DNA of 64,000 nucleotides from Siphonodentalium dalli (taxonomy: Eukaryota; Mollusca; Scaphopoda; Gadilida; Siphonodentaliidae): NCBI GenBank assembly GCA_032622095.1, contig CP136068.1:155399151-155463150 (forward strand), written 5' to 3'. Position 1 is the first letter of the stretch, and each line of letters starts with the position of its first letter. Position numbers and translations under genes: made by a program. Positions 20,843 through 33,489 of the stretch are shown here, in pieces. Under the pieces are notes generated by a model that was not told where the DNA came from, ran no database searches, and saw only the letters and a list, made by a program, of their open reading frames with translations.

Positions 20843-21412
20843 ATATATAGAAGAATGACGTTTTGTGATGCCATTTGGATATACAATTTATGAGAATATG
20901 TGTAACACTTTGAGCAAGAGTATTCTCTATTCCCACCAAATGTCCACAGGAGAGGGTTTCACATCACTTTAACATGGGCAACACCGGGTAATATTCCTTC
21001 AACTAATACACTTATAACCAATAAAACTCAATACTTAAAGAGAATGATTCTTGATAAAAGGAGTCACCCCTATATAAGTAATTCTCGGCATTTCAGGACA
21101 TTAATTGTGGGATATCCAGGGGTGAGCTATCCTAGGATATCTCATCATGGGGGAAGATATGGAGGGGAGAAAGATATCCTGTTACAACAATTTAATTGGG
21201 CAAATGAATCTGAATCCCTCGTACCAGAAAAGTGGGTGACATCCTCATTTATAAATAAAGCAGTTACTATTAATTCTTAGATTATGTAGTAAGGTGATAT
21301 GAAACACTCCGGTACGGTGATCAACTAGAAATGGAGAATAATCTTGCTCAAAGTACTTATTTTTCACAAATATATATCCAAATTGACGAAACACACCGTC
21401 TTCTTATATATT
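20843..21412. mobile_element. 570-bp element with diverged inverted-repeat ends
   Basis: The outer roughly 90 bp at each side match in reverse complement (AAGAATGACG/AAGAAGACGG, TTTGGATATA, CTTTGAGCAAGA, ATTCTC). The interior has smaller inverted segments. An ORF at 21044-21280 overlaps the element and shows no domain. Confidence 0.6.
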
Positions 21413-21742
21413 AATTAAATGCAGTGACTTTCGGTGGCCATATCGTTTTTGTTACTTTATCGCAGATAGTTGCGTCCCGATTCAAGAAGGATATAGTTAC
21501 AATGTTATCTATGAAGTGATCATGGTACGGTCGATTTGCTTGAGATTTTCGGCGATGTTAGTAGAATGTTACATTCCTCCAAATGGCATAAGGCCTGAAT
21601 ACTAAATTACCAGTTTCGAGCACCTGAACAAGTCCTTAATATGTCTTAATACGGTAAGCGTTGGCGGTGGGTATTGCTGTTAGCATATTCACTTACATGT
21701 TGTATGTTAAAAACCGCCGTAAACAGAGAGAATATTATACTA

Positions 21743-21930
21743 CTAGGAGATTGCCCGTAAAAAATGACGGGTAAATAAATGTCTTTTGTTACTTTCTGGT
21801 GTTCGCGTGCATGATCAAATTCTTATTTATATTAAAATGGATTGGCTAAATTTAATCGTATGCTTCTTTTGTTACGGCGGCATGGGAATACTTCATTTCA
21901 CTAAGAAATGTACCCCCTTCGCATCAGCAT
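21743..21930 (-). mobile_element. Helitron-like 3' end, copy 1
   Basis: On the minus strand the sequence ends with a hairpin (ACCCGTCATTTTTTACGGGC), a short spacer and CTAG followed by T. This is the 3' signature of Helitrons: a GC-rich stem just before CTRR. The inner sequence matches 22375-22565. Confidence 0.55.
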
Positions 21931-22374
21931 GTATGCATGCATGGGCGTAGCCAGTTTGCTCTCAGGCGGATTCGTCAGCTGATAGCAACGGCATAATTGA
22001 TACAGCGAGCCCAGTAGATGTATGGAAATCCAATATGAATGGACGCCTCACACACCAACAACACCTTCAGACTCTTGATGACGAACAGTATGAATAATGA
22101 ATGTTCATTTAATTCCCTTATAGACTGCACGGGTAGTTCGTGTGCGACATATGGATTAATGCCAATAGTTTAGTACGAAAGGTTCTGGTCATCTGGACGC
22201 CTACTAATTCTTCAGTTCGATGGTATTCGGGTCACAACATTAATATTTAAAATAGCACCCATTTCCAACGATGATTGAACGTTCGATTTACAACCCATGC
22301 ACTTCCACGACAAAATCAACACCCTTACTTATATTCACACTCATCCTCATGACTAATTAATTTTGCGCCCTTTT

Positions 22375-22565
22375 CTAGGAGGTTGTCCGTCACAAAATGA
22401 CGGGTACATAAATGTGCTTTGTTACTTTCTAGTGTCCGCGGTCATGAACACATTCTCATTTCTATATTAGAAATGGAATGGTCACACTTCTCTTTTTTGT
22501 CACTGGATGCGCGAGGGAACACTTTATTTCATTAAAAACAAACCCAGCCCACGTATGCGGTTGCA
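22375..22565 (-). mobile_element. Helitron-like 3' end, copy 2
   Basis: Same layout and inner sequence as 21743-21930: stem CCCGTCATTTTGTGACGG, spacer, CTAG. Here A rather than T follows CTAG. Internal landmarks shared with copy 1 are TTTGTTACTTTCT and TTTATTTCAT/CTTCATTTCA. Confidence 0.5.
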
Positions 22566-22980
22566 CATATTGAACGAAACAAAATTAGCATATTACTTTA
22601 AATAGTACTATATACTAACTGAAACATACTCAATTCGGAAGCCTGTATTCAGCGACGAAGGGAGCTTGCGGCACATTTTGATCTTAAACGGACCCCCCTT
22701 TGAGCCTGTATTCAGCATGCAGCCTAAGAATTACTGGCCCCTGCACTGCGGCCCATTTGTAGGAACAATTTATCTCACTCTATTTCCACAATCCAACCTA
22801 CATATTTAGGCCCTATACGCATGCACATATTGAACTAATCAAAATCAGCATATTACTTTCAATATTACTATATACTATACTGAAACATACTCAATTCTGG
22901 AGCCTTTATTCAGCGACGAATGGGGCTCGCGGCACAGTTTGATCTTAAACGAACCCCCTTGGGAGCCTGTATTCAATCAA
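22566..22980 (+). repeat. Tandem duplication, about 160-bp blocks
   Basis: Segments 22566-22727 and 22823-22976 share CACATATTGAAC, AGCATATTACTTT, ACTGAAACATACTCAATTC, CAGCGACGAA and GAGCCTGTATTCA in the same order. Confidence 0.8.
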
Positions 22981-23960
22981 ATCTTGAATCTTGAATGTAA
23001 GTTTCGTCGAACCAGTTATTTGTTGTTTTCAATGAAAGGAACATACATATATATGACGTCATAGTTGGCCTGGTACTATACTATATAGAATGGTGGAAAT
23101 TAACACGGGACACAGTTCTTCTGATCTGTGCTTGCACAGTCGCTTTGTTTGTTTATTGTGGATTACCATCTCCATTTTATGGATGGTACATCTATTTTAG
23201 CACTGGGAGTCCTGATTGGGAGTTGAGAACATTCATTTCGGCCAATTTGGCCGGTTACTTCATGTCTGTTTTTCATCTGACGTGTGTGTCGAATAAATGA
23301 TGTGGAGGATTTATGTAAATGTTAGCCCAAACTACATTTCCAAGTAACGATGGTTTTGTTGTTTATTTTGAGGAATAAAATCGCGTCAGATGAATTCAGC
23401 CCAAATATGTTAACATTTGTCGTGTAAAACATTCGGCAGTAGGTTAGCGTTATTTAGTATTTGTGGATGTCCTTTAACATGGGGAAAATAGACTACTGCG
23501 CTTGAACGAGCATGTGAATTTGTCGTTTTTAATGTATAGCAACTTGATAATCAATAACAGAGGCTTTCTCTGTCAAATATTGTCGCTCTATTTACGGTAT
23601 TAATTGCGGAACTTTCTAAAGTAAACTACGCGTAAACGGATACATACGGTAAATGATAGAAGGTGCCGGAATCGGCCTAATCGCCCCAGGGCCAACTCGC
23701 CCCAGTCGACGTGTGTCAATTCGGTACCTACTATAACATGTACCCGAGGATGAGTCTGGCTCGGAATAAAATATGTATACGGGTGTTATATAGCGTTTTG
23801 TCCGTTGTTTCTCAATGAATATTATTGAAATTTGGTGTATATGTCCGGGCTGGGACATGGAATACAACAACGTTTGAATTGTTTTTAAATTTACAAATTT
23901 GTTGATTTTATTCATTTTTTTTTCGTTCTGAAAATACACTATAAAGTGTATATAATATAA
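22981..23960. other. Unannotated stretch
   Basis: No convincing gene is seen. A 121-codon minus-strand ORF (23616-23981) has no recognisable domain and low-complexity composition. Confidence 0.4.
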
Positions 23961-23961
23961 T

Positions 23962-24260
23962 AACGAACACGAGACATACATAATTTATAAACTGTTAACA
24001 AAAGATATGAAATTCCTTACATGACAAAGATGACTCAGTGGAGTTTATAAAGTGAACATAAAAACATTGAGGTAAGAATCTTTTTAAGGAATGCAACTTT
24101 ATTTAATGATAATAAACACATAAATTAAAATAACAAACATGAGACATACATAATTTATAAACTGTTAACAAAAGATATCAAACTCAATACATGACAAAGA
24201 TGACTCAGTGAAGTTTATAAAGTGAACATAAAAATATTAAGGTAAGAATCTTTTTAAGCA
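23962..24260 (+). repeat. 170-bp tandem duplication
   Basis: GAGACATACATAATTTATAA at 23971 recurs at 24141, and the blocks stay similar through GGTAAGAATCTTTTTAAG. Confidence 0.9.
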
Positions 24261-24639
24261 TTACCAAACCGTTTAGCACAGACCACAGTCCACTTCACTC
24301 ATCCGATCATCACCAAACTTCATATTTATCTTGATATTGATCTATCAGATGAGAGCCATCAAATATTTTTTTAATTTCATAGGAAAAAGTGGTCGCCAGC
24401 GGCCATATTGCATTTACGTTATATGTTATCGCGTTATGTCGATATCTAGTATTACTTAGAAATTTCACCTTTCCAGATTCATAATTGCTCCATTGACTGT
24501 AACAGATGAAATTATTCCCCTCTTCGGATAGAGTGTCACTGAAACTTTATTTTGTCAGACTGTCTGTATAATCACTGATTATATATGGCAATAATCTGTA
24601 ATAAGATGTAGCACTATTTTATTTTATATTTACACGCAG

Positions 24640-25060
24640 TGCTGTTTTTAGCTCACCTGAGACGAAGTCTCCGGTGGAGCTATAGACATCACTCCTCGTC
24701 CGTCGTCCGTCCGTGCGTCCGTCTGTACGTCTGTCCGTCTGTCAACTTAAAAAAAAAAACATCTTCTCCTCTGAAACCATCATTCCGAATTGGTTCATAT
24801 TTGGTGTGGATGTTTCCTAGGTGACTCTCATTCAGATTTGTTCAAATGAGGTCACCAAGTCAAATAGTTTTTATGTCAGGACCATAACTATTTTTCCACA
24901 TAGTAATTCTTAAAACGACTTCTTTTCTGAAGATGTCGGGCCGAATGGGTTCATATTTGGTATGAGGGTACCTTGGGTGACTGTGGTTCAGATTTGTTCA
25001 AATGAGGTCACTGGGTCAAATATGGGTGGGGCTATGGACATAAATCTGAATTTTTTAATT
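24640..25060 (+). mobile_element. Mollusc-type hairpin-headed repeat with GTCCGTCTGT run and about 140-bp units
   Basis: It starts with a hairpin (AGCTCACC ... GGTGGAGCT), then a GTCCGTC/GTCTGTC run, then about 140-bp units with ATTCAGATTTGTTCAAATGA and GGTCAC. The same units recur at 26610-27130, so 25061-26610 appears inserted in or between them. I associate this head sequence from memory with repeats widespread in mollusc genomes. Confidence 0.6.
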
Positions 25061-25175
25061 TTTTTTTCAATTTAACTTATTGCTCAATTTAACAAAAAAA
25101 ATAAATATATATATATATATTTTATTTTTAATAAATAATTTTTTTTTTATTAAATAAAAAAAAAAAAAAACACAT
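25061..25175. repeat. A/T-only low-complexity tract
   Basis: Runs of (TA)n, A and T of varying length with essentially no G or C. Confidence 0.9.
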
Positions 25176-25589
25176 TAAAATTTTGAAGAACCTATGACAT
25201 TACATCTTTGGGAGGGGAGGGGTGGTACCTCTAGTCACTCCACTATATTTGGTTGAAATCAGGGGTTTGGGAGAAATCAGGAACAGACAGATGTACAGAA
25301 ATGTTCAGTAAATTACTTCAATCCTTGTATTCTCTACTACAGCAAGCCACCCATGTGCTCTGATGGACACATGTTTATACAACTGGCAGATGGGTAGATA
25401 ACAAATGCTATGCCATAGTGCTCTCCAACCCCAGAGAGTGTAATTCATGTCATTTGTAATTTAAATGAGATTAATGGTGTTATCAATGAAGCACCCTTGT
25501 TGTTTACATTATCACTCAGTGGTCATTAAAATCAGATTAATTTCATTTTCTCCAAGTTTGAATTAAGAGTGTCTGGCATTTGTAGAATG

Positions 25590-26620
25590 AGGTTCAAATT
25601 TACATTGTTGTTAGTTAAATTTCCCTTCTAGGAAGTTTATATATCCCCTAATTTGCAGAAGATAAAATTCATGATTGAGGTGCCCAATGGGTGAACATCA
25701 CCAACTTCAACTGGGGAACTTCAATCTTATACTAGGTCTTCCATAGCAGTTGAGGGCCTTTTCAGAATGAGGTCCCCAGAGGGTGAATTTAGTGACACTA
25801 GCCCGCTGTGCAGGATAGCGTCACTAAATTCACCCTCTGTGGACCTCATTCTGCAAATAACAGACAGACTATTTCAAGGCTTGATTGTATAATACATTGT
25901 GTTGCTTGAGGCCAGACATGCACAATGCAGGAACATACATGCTTTTAGTGGTGTTATCCCACACAGCGGGCTAGCATCACCAAATTCACCATCTGGAGAC
26001 CTCATTCTGCTTAGGCCTCATTTTCTGGGAAGTATCTATAGTATCAAATTTACATTGTTGTTAGTTAAATTTCCCTTCTAGGAAGTTTCTATATCCCCTA
26101 ATTTGCAGAAGATAAAATTCATAATTGAGGGGCCCAATGGGTGAACATCACCAACTTCAACTGGGGAAATTCAATTTTATTCTAGATCTTCCATGGCAGT
26201 CGATGGCCTTATCAGAATGAGGTCCCCAGAGGGTGAATTTAGCGTCACTAAATTCACCCTCTGGGGACCTCATTCTGCAAATGACAGACACACTATCACA
26301 CTATTTCAAGGCTTGATTGTATAATACATTGTGTTGCTTGAGGCCAGGCATGCACAATGTAGAAACAGACACGCTTTTTGTGATGCTATCCCGCACAGCA
26401 GGCTAGCATCACCAAATTCACCCTCTGGAGACCTCATTCTGCTTAGGCCTCATCTTCTGAGAAGTATCTATAGTATCAAATTTACATTTTTGTTAGTTAA
26501 ATTTCCCTTCTAGGAAGTTTCTATATCCCCTAATTTATAGAAGATAAAATTCATAAATGAGGTGCCCAATGGGTGAATATCACCAACTTCAACTGGGGAA
26601 CTTAATTCTTATCCTGATCA
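25590..26620 (+). repeat. 430-450-bp tandem repeat containing perfect palindromes
   Basis: CAAATTTACATTGTTGTTAG starts blocks at 25595, 26046 and (variant) 26476. Each full block carries an inverted repeat of CAGAATGAGGTCCCCAGAGG. In the second block the arms are essentially perfect (26213-26277, about 30 bp each, 5-nt loop). In the first they are separated by a longer loop (25763-25853). Confidence 0.9.
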
Positions 26621-27130
26621 GATTTGTGAAAATGGGATCACAAAGTCAAATAAGGGCAGAGCAAGAGACTTAACTATTTCACTACATAGTAATTCTTAAA
26701 ATATGTTTGCAAGAACTAGTTGGCTTATATAGAATGGAATGTTCTTCCTTGACTGCAATTCAGAATTATTTTAATGGGGTCACCTGGTCAAATAGGGGCC
26801 AAGCGAAGGACAGTTTCCCTCTTAATATGCTTCCTTCACAAGGACCATCAGGTCTATTTTACTGATATTTATGATATGTATGAAGGGTTCTTTGGTGTCT
26901 GGGATTCAAATTTATTCAGATGGGGTCACCAGGTTAAATAGGGTGGGACCAGGGACATAACTATATGTCTCTATAGTAATTCTTAAAATGTCTTCTCAAG
27001 AGAGTTTGGACTATTTAGCTAACATATAGTATGGAGGAATCAGGAGGATCCTTTAGTGACTGAGATTCAGATTTGTTAAAATGAGGTCAACCTGTCAAGA
27101 AATGGCAGGCTATGGGGAGTTAACACTTTT
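26621..27130 (+). repeat. Continuation of the GATTTGTTCAAATG-type 140-bp units
   Basis: CAGATTTGT(G/T)AAAATG, GGTCACC, CATAACTAT and TAGTAATTCTTAAAA recur about every 130-150 bases, matching 24830-25050. Confidence 0.6.
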
Positions 27131-27930
27131 GTGTCCAATAAAATCATCGAAATACCAAATTCATTAAAACATCTACCTTGGAACCACCTGACTGATTGGT
27201 CTGACATACATGTATTGTGTTTTGGGTCCATGGATAATTGGGCTTCAAACATGTTTAAATGGTTTTAGAAAAAGGCGCTTGTGAGATTGGAAATTTCCAA
27301 CAATTGAGAAAGTTTGAGGTGTCGGTTGTGAAATTCCAACCTAAGACTTGGGAGTCTGGATCCCGGTCGGGAGGGGACTTGTTGAGCTGGAGGAGGGGGT
27401 GATCAGTAGTGTACAGTTGGCAATTTCAAGGTGGAATTTCACCAAGCTACATACTTGAAGTCTCTCTAGCCACATATCCTGTTTAAATCTACTTCTTTTA
27501 AAGTGATTATGAAAAGTGCTGACTGTTTTGGTCTCCAGAGTCCCAGTCTTATCAGTCTTTGTAGTCTGGTGAGCGACCCCACAGTCATTGACTGTCTTGT
27601 TATACAACAATTCTAATCCCCCCTAGATCATCATGTGATCGACCATACATCGCGCGAGGACCTTGTTGAATTAAGGGGGGTTTTATGGATCACTTCTGTC
27701 CTCAAGCTAGATTATACTTATGACATTTAATGGCATGTATCTAACTGGAGGGTTAGATATGCTTGAGAAACCACCACTCTTTAATTCACACCAAGTTATC
27801 ATCTGTCATGAACCCATAGCCATGATATATGGTTTATTTTATGTATACTAGTAATATAGTTATTTTCAGTACCTTTATATACCAGTACTGTGTATAACAA
27901 TGCATATAAATTAATCCATGTATACATGTA
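27131..27930. other. Unannotated stretch with a TTTCCAAC repeat fragment
   Basis: A TTCCAAC-type repeat piece occurs near 27285-27350. Otherwise I see no supported feature; ORFs on both strands are domainless. Confidence 0.35.
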
Positions 27931-28600
27931 TATTGATTCAACGGATTCAGTGGTTTTGTCCATCAGTCTATCAAATTTTCCAGGGAAAACATGGCCACAA
28001 GCAGTACACCCTGCTAAATTTCGAATTTGAATCAATTGGCGCACCCTGCAGCCAGCTTTTATTGGAGAACTTTTTCTCATGTGGATATTTTGGGTCACCG
28101 CTAGATGTGAGCCATATTTTGTTCTCAAACTGTCCTTGTGAAGACATCACTGCCAGCGGTGATCTTCAATTTTACTATTTTTATGGCTAAATAATTTGGT
28201 TGATCCTACAGACGACACCCCTTGTCCGATCGTCACCAGATTCCACAATGATCTTCTGGATAACCAGCGTGAGAGTAATCATATTTTCCCGAATTTCGTT
28301 AAAAAACATTACCACAGGCAGCAATTTGGTATCTTACTCTTTGATCCTCTTTTGCATGACTGAATTGTTTAGCAACTGTACAGACATATCCCTCATCTGA
28401 TAGTCACCAAACTTCATATTGATCTTCGGGCTGACAACTAGATGGGAGCTATCGAATGCTTTGAATTTTTTTTGGAAAACATTGTCGCCAGCAGTCATCT
28501 TCTATTTTGGTTTTTATATACATGTATATCTCTTCATGCGGATAGCCAGTATTACGTAGGTACTTCAACTTTCCGCATTCCTGTCATCATTTGAAATATA
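27931..28600 (+). repeat. Degenerate 150-170-bp tandem region
   Basis: Motifs such as GTCACCAAACTTCATATTGA, AGATG(G/T)GAGC and GCCAGCGG(T/C)(G/C)AT recur about every 150 bases. A related single block is at 24295-24440. ORFs here are repeat artefacts. Confidence 0.5.
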
Positions 28601-28754
28601 AAAATTTACCTGATACATGCACCCTTCAAATTTTTTTTCGTCGTATCTATTTTAATGACCCGCATGCTAATATTGATACAGATATATTTGTCAAACATTT
28701 CTTTGTACAATATACAGGTATTTAGTTTGTAACTAAATATAGAAATATATAATA

Positions 28755-28970
28755 GTAGCTGGTGGACCCGACTTCGTCCGGGATATTCCCCTCTGATTTT
28801 CGGAGAATTGCGCGATTTAACCTTGAATTGACTATTTTAAAGGTGAAGGTCATGTCGGGGTCACGATTTGACCCGTCCAAAACACTCCCCGGACAAAAGT
28901 CACGACAAAAGTACCCGTCGAAATCCGCCCGGCTTTACCCGATTTGCGGGTGTTTTATGTGAAGGTGTTT
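28755..28970 (-). mobile_element. Helitron-like element fragment
   Basis: On the minus strand it ends with stem CCCGGACGAAGTCGGG, a short spacer and CTAC. Internal sequence (GGACGGGTCAAATCGTGA, AGGTTAAATCGCGC) matches the element at 29908-30312. The terminal CTAC departs from the usual CTRR. Confidence 0.5.
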
Positions 28971-29769
28971 TGGCGTACCAATGGATCTATGAAGATAAAA
29001 ATGACCAAATGTGTACTTTGGTTTTTGCGTTCCTGAAGAGGTAGCATCTCCTCGCGATGTTTATTCATGTATTACTTTGTGGTTATCTCGTCTCGACAGG
29101 GCTTTATTGAACCATGGCTTATTAATTAGTCGCGGTATTTGTTTATACTCAGTTCTAAGTGCGTGCCGAGAACGGTAATTCCTGCGTTAACCCTTATGCA
29201 CACTGAGCTGTGTGTGTTTCTGTTATTGTTTAACCTGCTTTATTGCATTGTTATTTGAACATCTTTGATTTGTTTTCACATGACATAAATCGAAATGCTA
29301 TCTACTATTATATTGCATGGGGATATGACGATGGATTAAGAAATTTAATTAAACATGAACCCTTCGAGCTCATTGTTTATTTCAGTGTTTAGCATGCTAT
29401 TTAACATCGTTTAGTGAACTTTTGCATTTATTTATACGCGACAAATGTCGGCATTTTATATGCTAAATGAACTGGGGTGTTAAGTATTAACCAAATCCCA
29501 AGTTACTCCTTCGTGCAGTTTGTAAATATTGAAGGTTAGTGAACTTTAGTCTTGATCTCTAACTTTTTTTTTATTTCTTTGCTTGCACAATATATCTGAG
29601 CTATGAATAGAGATGTTAATAAGAATTAAAGAAAAGTTCCAAATCACCGACTCTTCACATTGATTGTTTAACATACACCGTGGCCTTATTCTAAACATAA
29701 TTTATATTTATGTGTACGCAGCATATAATATCAGAATTATATATGAATTGAACACTGTTCAGAAATTAA
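28971..29769. other. Unannotated stretch
   Basis: AT-rich with no supported gene or repeat. Confidence 0.4.
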
Positions 29770-29907
29770 CCTACTGGGACCATGTTTTAATTTATCCACA
29801 TTTAGTCGTCATTGGACCATATTTTAATTGACCCTCATGGGACTATGTTTTATTTACCCCAAGCGACCGTAGTTTAATCAACGCTGATTGCGAAATATAT
29901 GTTACTA

Positions 29908-30312
29908 TTAGGGTGACCCGACTTCGTCCGGGCTGTTTCCCTTCTGCTTTCATCCGGGCTTGAAAACCTCCGTGGATCTAACATCGAAATCCGTCGAAAG
30001 GCGCGATTTTACCTTGAATTGACCATTATGAAGATCAAGGTCATGATATGACCCGTCCAAAACACTCCCCGGACAAAGTATCCCTAGGTATCAAATTTCG
30101 TCGAAATCCCGTCGAAAGGCGCGATTTGACCTTGAATTGACCATTTTGAAGGTCAAGGTCCGGTCGGAGTAACGATTTGAACCGTCCAAAACACTCTCCG
30201 GACAAAAGTAGCCCTATGTATCAAATTTCGTCGAAATCCGTCCGGCAGTTTTCCCGGCCATTGTTAAACAAACAGATAAACAAACAGACAGAAGTCCCAA
30301 AATATATAGTAG
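29908..30312 (-). mobile_element. Non-autonomous Helitron-like element with internal tandem units
   Basis: Read on the minus strand, it starts with a CTGTCTGTTTGTTTATCTGT-type run. It then has at least two units of about 125 bp (GGATTTCGACGAAATTTGAT ... GTTTTGGACGG ... CAATTCAAGGT) and ends with stem CCCGGACGAAGTCGGG, TCACC and CTAA. A 3' stem before CTRR with internal tandem repeats is characteristic of non-autonomous Helitrons. Its layout parallels 52995-53437. Confidence 0.65.
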
Positions 30313-30351
30313 ATTTTTTATTTTATTTAACCCCCATAATGGGACCATATT

Positions 30352-30823
30352 TTAAAGGCCCACTTAATTTTCGAGTCATCGATTATTTTTTTAAAGTGAC
30401 TTTATATCGGTTTTAATAACAATAATATAATTCATCACCATCTGAAACGGCTGTGTCCCAGGAGATGCCCATAGAGAAATAGAAAACAGCTGAAATCATG
30501 GAAAGATTTCCCCGTTATGGCTCACAGAATGCAACATAATTCAAACTAAAAATGTATTTTCAATGGAAGGGAAATAATTCTATCTTTGAGATATAGAGTT
30601 ATTCCCCCCATTGAAAACAATACACTTTGCACTACAATCCAGATGAAACTTAAGCTAAAAAAACACGTTTGTAACTCAACAAAAACATCTTCACAGTTTA
30701 TTACACCGGAAAAGTTGATAATACAATGTTTTGGAGCTTCCTCTTCCAAACGGTATATACTATGACATATATTTTATATATATGATGGGGGGGGGGGGGG
30801 TCAAAAATTAAGTGGGCCTTTAA
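30352..30823 (+). mobile_element. TTAA-flanked MITE, family C (piggyBac-like)
   Basis: TTAA, then AGGCCCACTTAATTTT at the left and its exact complement AAAATTAAGTGGGCCT at the right, then TTAA. It sits inside a minisatellite whose unit contains TTAA, so the empty site is easily recognised. A G run (30786-30800) lies near the right end. It encodes no protein. A shorter copy lies at 54477-54726. Confidence 0.9.
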
Positions 30824-31170
30824 CTTTAATTAACCCTGTTTGTACCATATTGACCTTCATGTGACTATGTTGCAATTAACCCCCATGTGACCATATTTGT
30901 ATTAACCCTCATGGGGCCATATTGTAATTAACTCTTATTAGTCATGGGACCATATTTTAATAAACAATCATGGTACCACTTTAATTAACCATCATGGGAC
31001 CATAATTTTATTAACCCTCTTTGGACCATATTATAATTAACCCTCATGGTACCATATTCTATTTAACTATACTGTGACCATATTATAATTTACCCTCATC
31101 GGACAATATTTTAATTAACCATCTTTAGATGTGGTAATATTTTAATTAACCCTCATGAGAGACCATATTA

Positions 31171-31924
31171 TCAAAGTTGATACCGTGAGTTCATTACCTG
31201 GGCCCATACATATATCATCAGCACGCCCTCTTATGGTATAGATTGGCAAGTATATCTGGTCCTGTCGAGGAGGTGACGGACTAAATGTGATTAAAAACGT
31301 AATCGGTAGTTGCGTCAAATAACAAAGAAAAGATACATGCCAGCCAACCTAGAAACCAACAGTTTAGTGTATTTGCCGTGAGCTGGCAGCGCGTCAACTT
31401 AAGAACGTGTCAATCTTCATATCAAGCCGTTCGTTGTTTTTTTTTGTAATTTGCGTGAGGTTATTGGTGTATCAATGCAATGGCCATTGCATGTTTGGCG
31501 ATGAACATTTCAACCAATTGGAACGTGTACGCCCTTTGTGAACACATATCGCACGTGACGTAAACGGTGTGTAAATATTTCAAATTAAACGATTTAAAAA
31601 ATGTTTTCATATCCTTTCTCACCAAATGCACAGTATACGTACATACATACACACACACACACGCACACAATATCACATATAATCAACTACATAAGCGTTA
31701 CCTATACTAATTTATGACAATAACTAAAGCGTTAAATCTGCAATCTATTTTATATATGGCTAATAATATGGATTTTGAGGGCGATATACCATTTCTGACT
31801 ATTATATGGTTTTCTTGTTATAATTCAATGACCGTTTGCTTCCGAGCTGTGAGCCTGAATGCGTTTCAAATGTGTAGTCCTCAGGTGAGCGATTTCCACG
31901 TTCACTCAGTGAAGATAATTTACA
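31171..31924. other. Unannotated stretch
   Basis: Apart from a T run (31436-31444) and an ACAC run (31650-31668), nothing is recognised. Confidence 0.4.
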
Positions 31925-32590
31925 CACTTAGATGAGAACACACTTGTTAAGCTGTATAACGGATTGGTCCGACCACATCTGGAATACGCACAACCAGCTT
32001 GGAAACCCCACCTACAAAAACACATTGAACCATTAGAAGGGTTCAGAGAAGGGCAACGAAATTAGCACCAGGGCTAAAAGATCTAGATTATGATAAAAGA
32101 TTGGAGAGACTAAAAATTCCCTCACTTCAATATTGAAAACACAGAGGGGATATGATAGAGTGTTACAAAATTGTTAACACGTACGACCAGGAAGTTGCAG
32201 ACATACTAACAAGAAATACTGACAAACGAACTAGAGGACACAACTACAAGTTATACCTAGAGGGATCGAATTACAATACAAGAAAATATTCATTCAGCCA
32301 GAGAGTAGTGGAAACATGGAATAACCTACCTGAAAAAGTTGTATATTCCGAGAAAATTAATCAATTCAAGAACAACCTGGACCACCATTGGGACAAGCAA
32401 GAGGTGAAATACAACTTTAAGGCTGAATTGGAAACTAATGTGACATTATCTCAAACATGCAACATGTCCCTATCAGAAAAATTCTCTAGTTGACGTGCCA
32501 TGTACAAGTACAAGTGATGTGGATACAGTGGCAACCACAGGAGCCAGCGTCCACTAAAAGCATAAGTAACCATAAGTAAGTAAGTAAACT
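31925..32590 (+). pseudogene. LINE 3: 5'-truncated C-terminal RT fragment with 3' tail
   Basis: Translation gives KLYNGLVRPHLEYAQPAWKP, RRATKLAPGLKDLDYDKRLE and LKIPSLQY, then after a stop a 113-codon ORF (32152-32493) with RGDMIECYKI, KRTRGHNYKL, NTRKYSFSQRVVETWNNLP and INQFKNNLD. This is the conserved C-terminus of jockey/CR1-group LINE polyproteins. At least one frameshift (near 32040) and one stop (near 32132) break it. It ends in a CATAAGTAA/AAGTAAGTAAGTAA tail (32560-32587), typical of such LINEs. The RT core is missing, as expected of 5' truncation. Confidence 0.85.
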
Positions 32591-33233
32591 GTTGTTTGCA
32601 ACGGCGATTCGTATTCATATTTAATATTTAAACGCGGTGTACACGTATAACATGCACTTTGTAGTATAAATGCGATATTATGTATTGACCTTTGACCACA
32701 ATGCTTCTTGAAACAATGTTGTATTAACCCTCATGAATTTTTAACATTAGGCGTATAGAGTTACCGTCCGCCTGCAAAAATCCCATTCAAATCTGATACC
32801 GAGGCAACTAATTTAATGATATTCTCCAGATGAGCGAGTTGTTCTGTGCGGCATTTGTTTTAGGGTGCATTTACACTGATATAGAACTGTATACATATCT
32901 GTATGAAGTCACGTGTCGCGCATTACTGTGATCACAGTATGATTACAAATATTGAACGCGCGCTGGTCAGTACTCTGGTAATTGACAATTCACTACGAGT
33001 CGTTTCAGTTTAGGCCAGACATAAAAATGGATCTACCATCAGCAGACAACAGCGATTTGGTATGTGCCGCATGTATTTAAAGTGTATCCTTATACCACTT
33101 GATAATGGTTCGAAGAAAGAATGAAAATCGCATAGGAATACACAATAAACAACAGTATACACAAATAGAGGCTAGAGAGCACACATATAGCTTTAGATGG
33201 AGATTCCACCAATATTTAGGATTTCAGGTGATC

Positions 33234-33237
<4 letters not shown>

Positions 33238-33280
<43 letters not shown>
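33238..33280. repeat. (TA)n microsatellite
   Basis: About 21 uninterrupted TA dinucleotides. ORFs ending in Ile-Tyr runs on both strands are artefacts of it. Confidence 0.98.
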
Positions 33281-33282
<2 letters not shown>

Positions 33283-33489
33283 TCTCCTGTTTGACACCAT
33301 CTGGGCGGTGGCCATTTTGGATCTGTATGGAATGGGTATCCATCCTACAACACCCTTTATTTGACCAAATGTAGTAAAATTTCCAACTGATGACAATTCC
33401 AATGACAATGTTGACCAAATGTAGGACAATATTGTTTTATTAAATTAACTAGCAGTTTTTGACTGGCCACGGGGAGGGATCAGGACACA

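Larger units (their letters stand above)
29770..31170 (+). repeat. Degenerate TTAACCCTCATGGGACCATA minisatellite with insertions
   Basis: A unit of about 27-30 bp (CCCTCATGGGACCATATTTT plus AATTAA) repeats with heavy divergence at 29770-29890, 30326-30352 and 30830-31170. It is interrupted by a Helitron-like element (29908-30312) and a TTAA MITE (30352-30823). Each unit offers TTAA, the piggyBac target. Confidence 0.8.

Noticed and set aside
33027-33059. Possible 11-codon first exon (ATGG start, then GTATGT)
   Set aside because: Too short to separate from chance; no signal peptide or flanking support.
33099-33429. ORFs ending in Ile-Tyr runs
   Set aside because: Caused by the (TA)n microsatellite.
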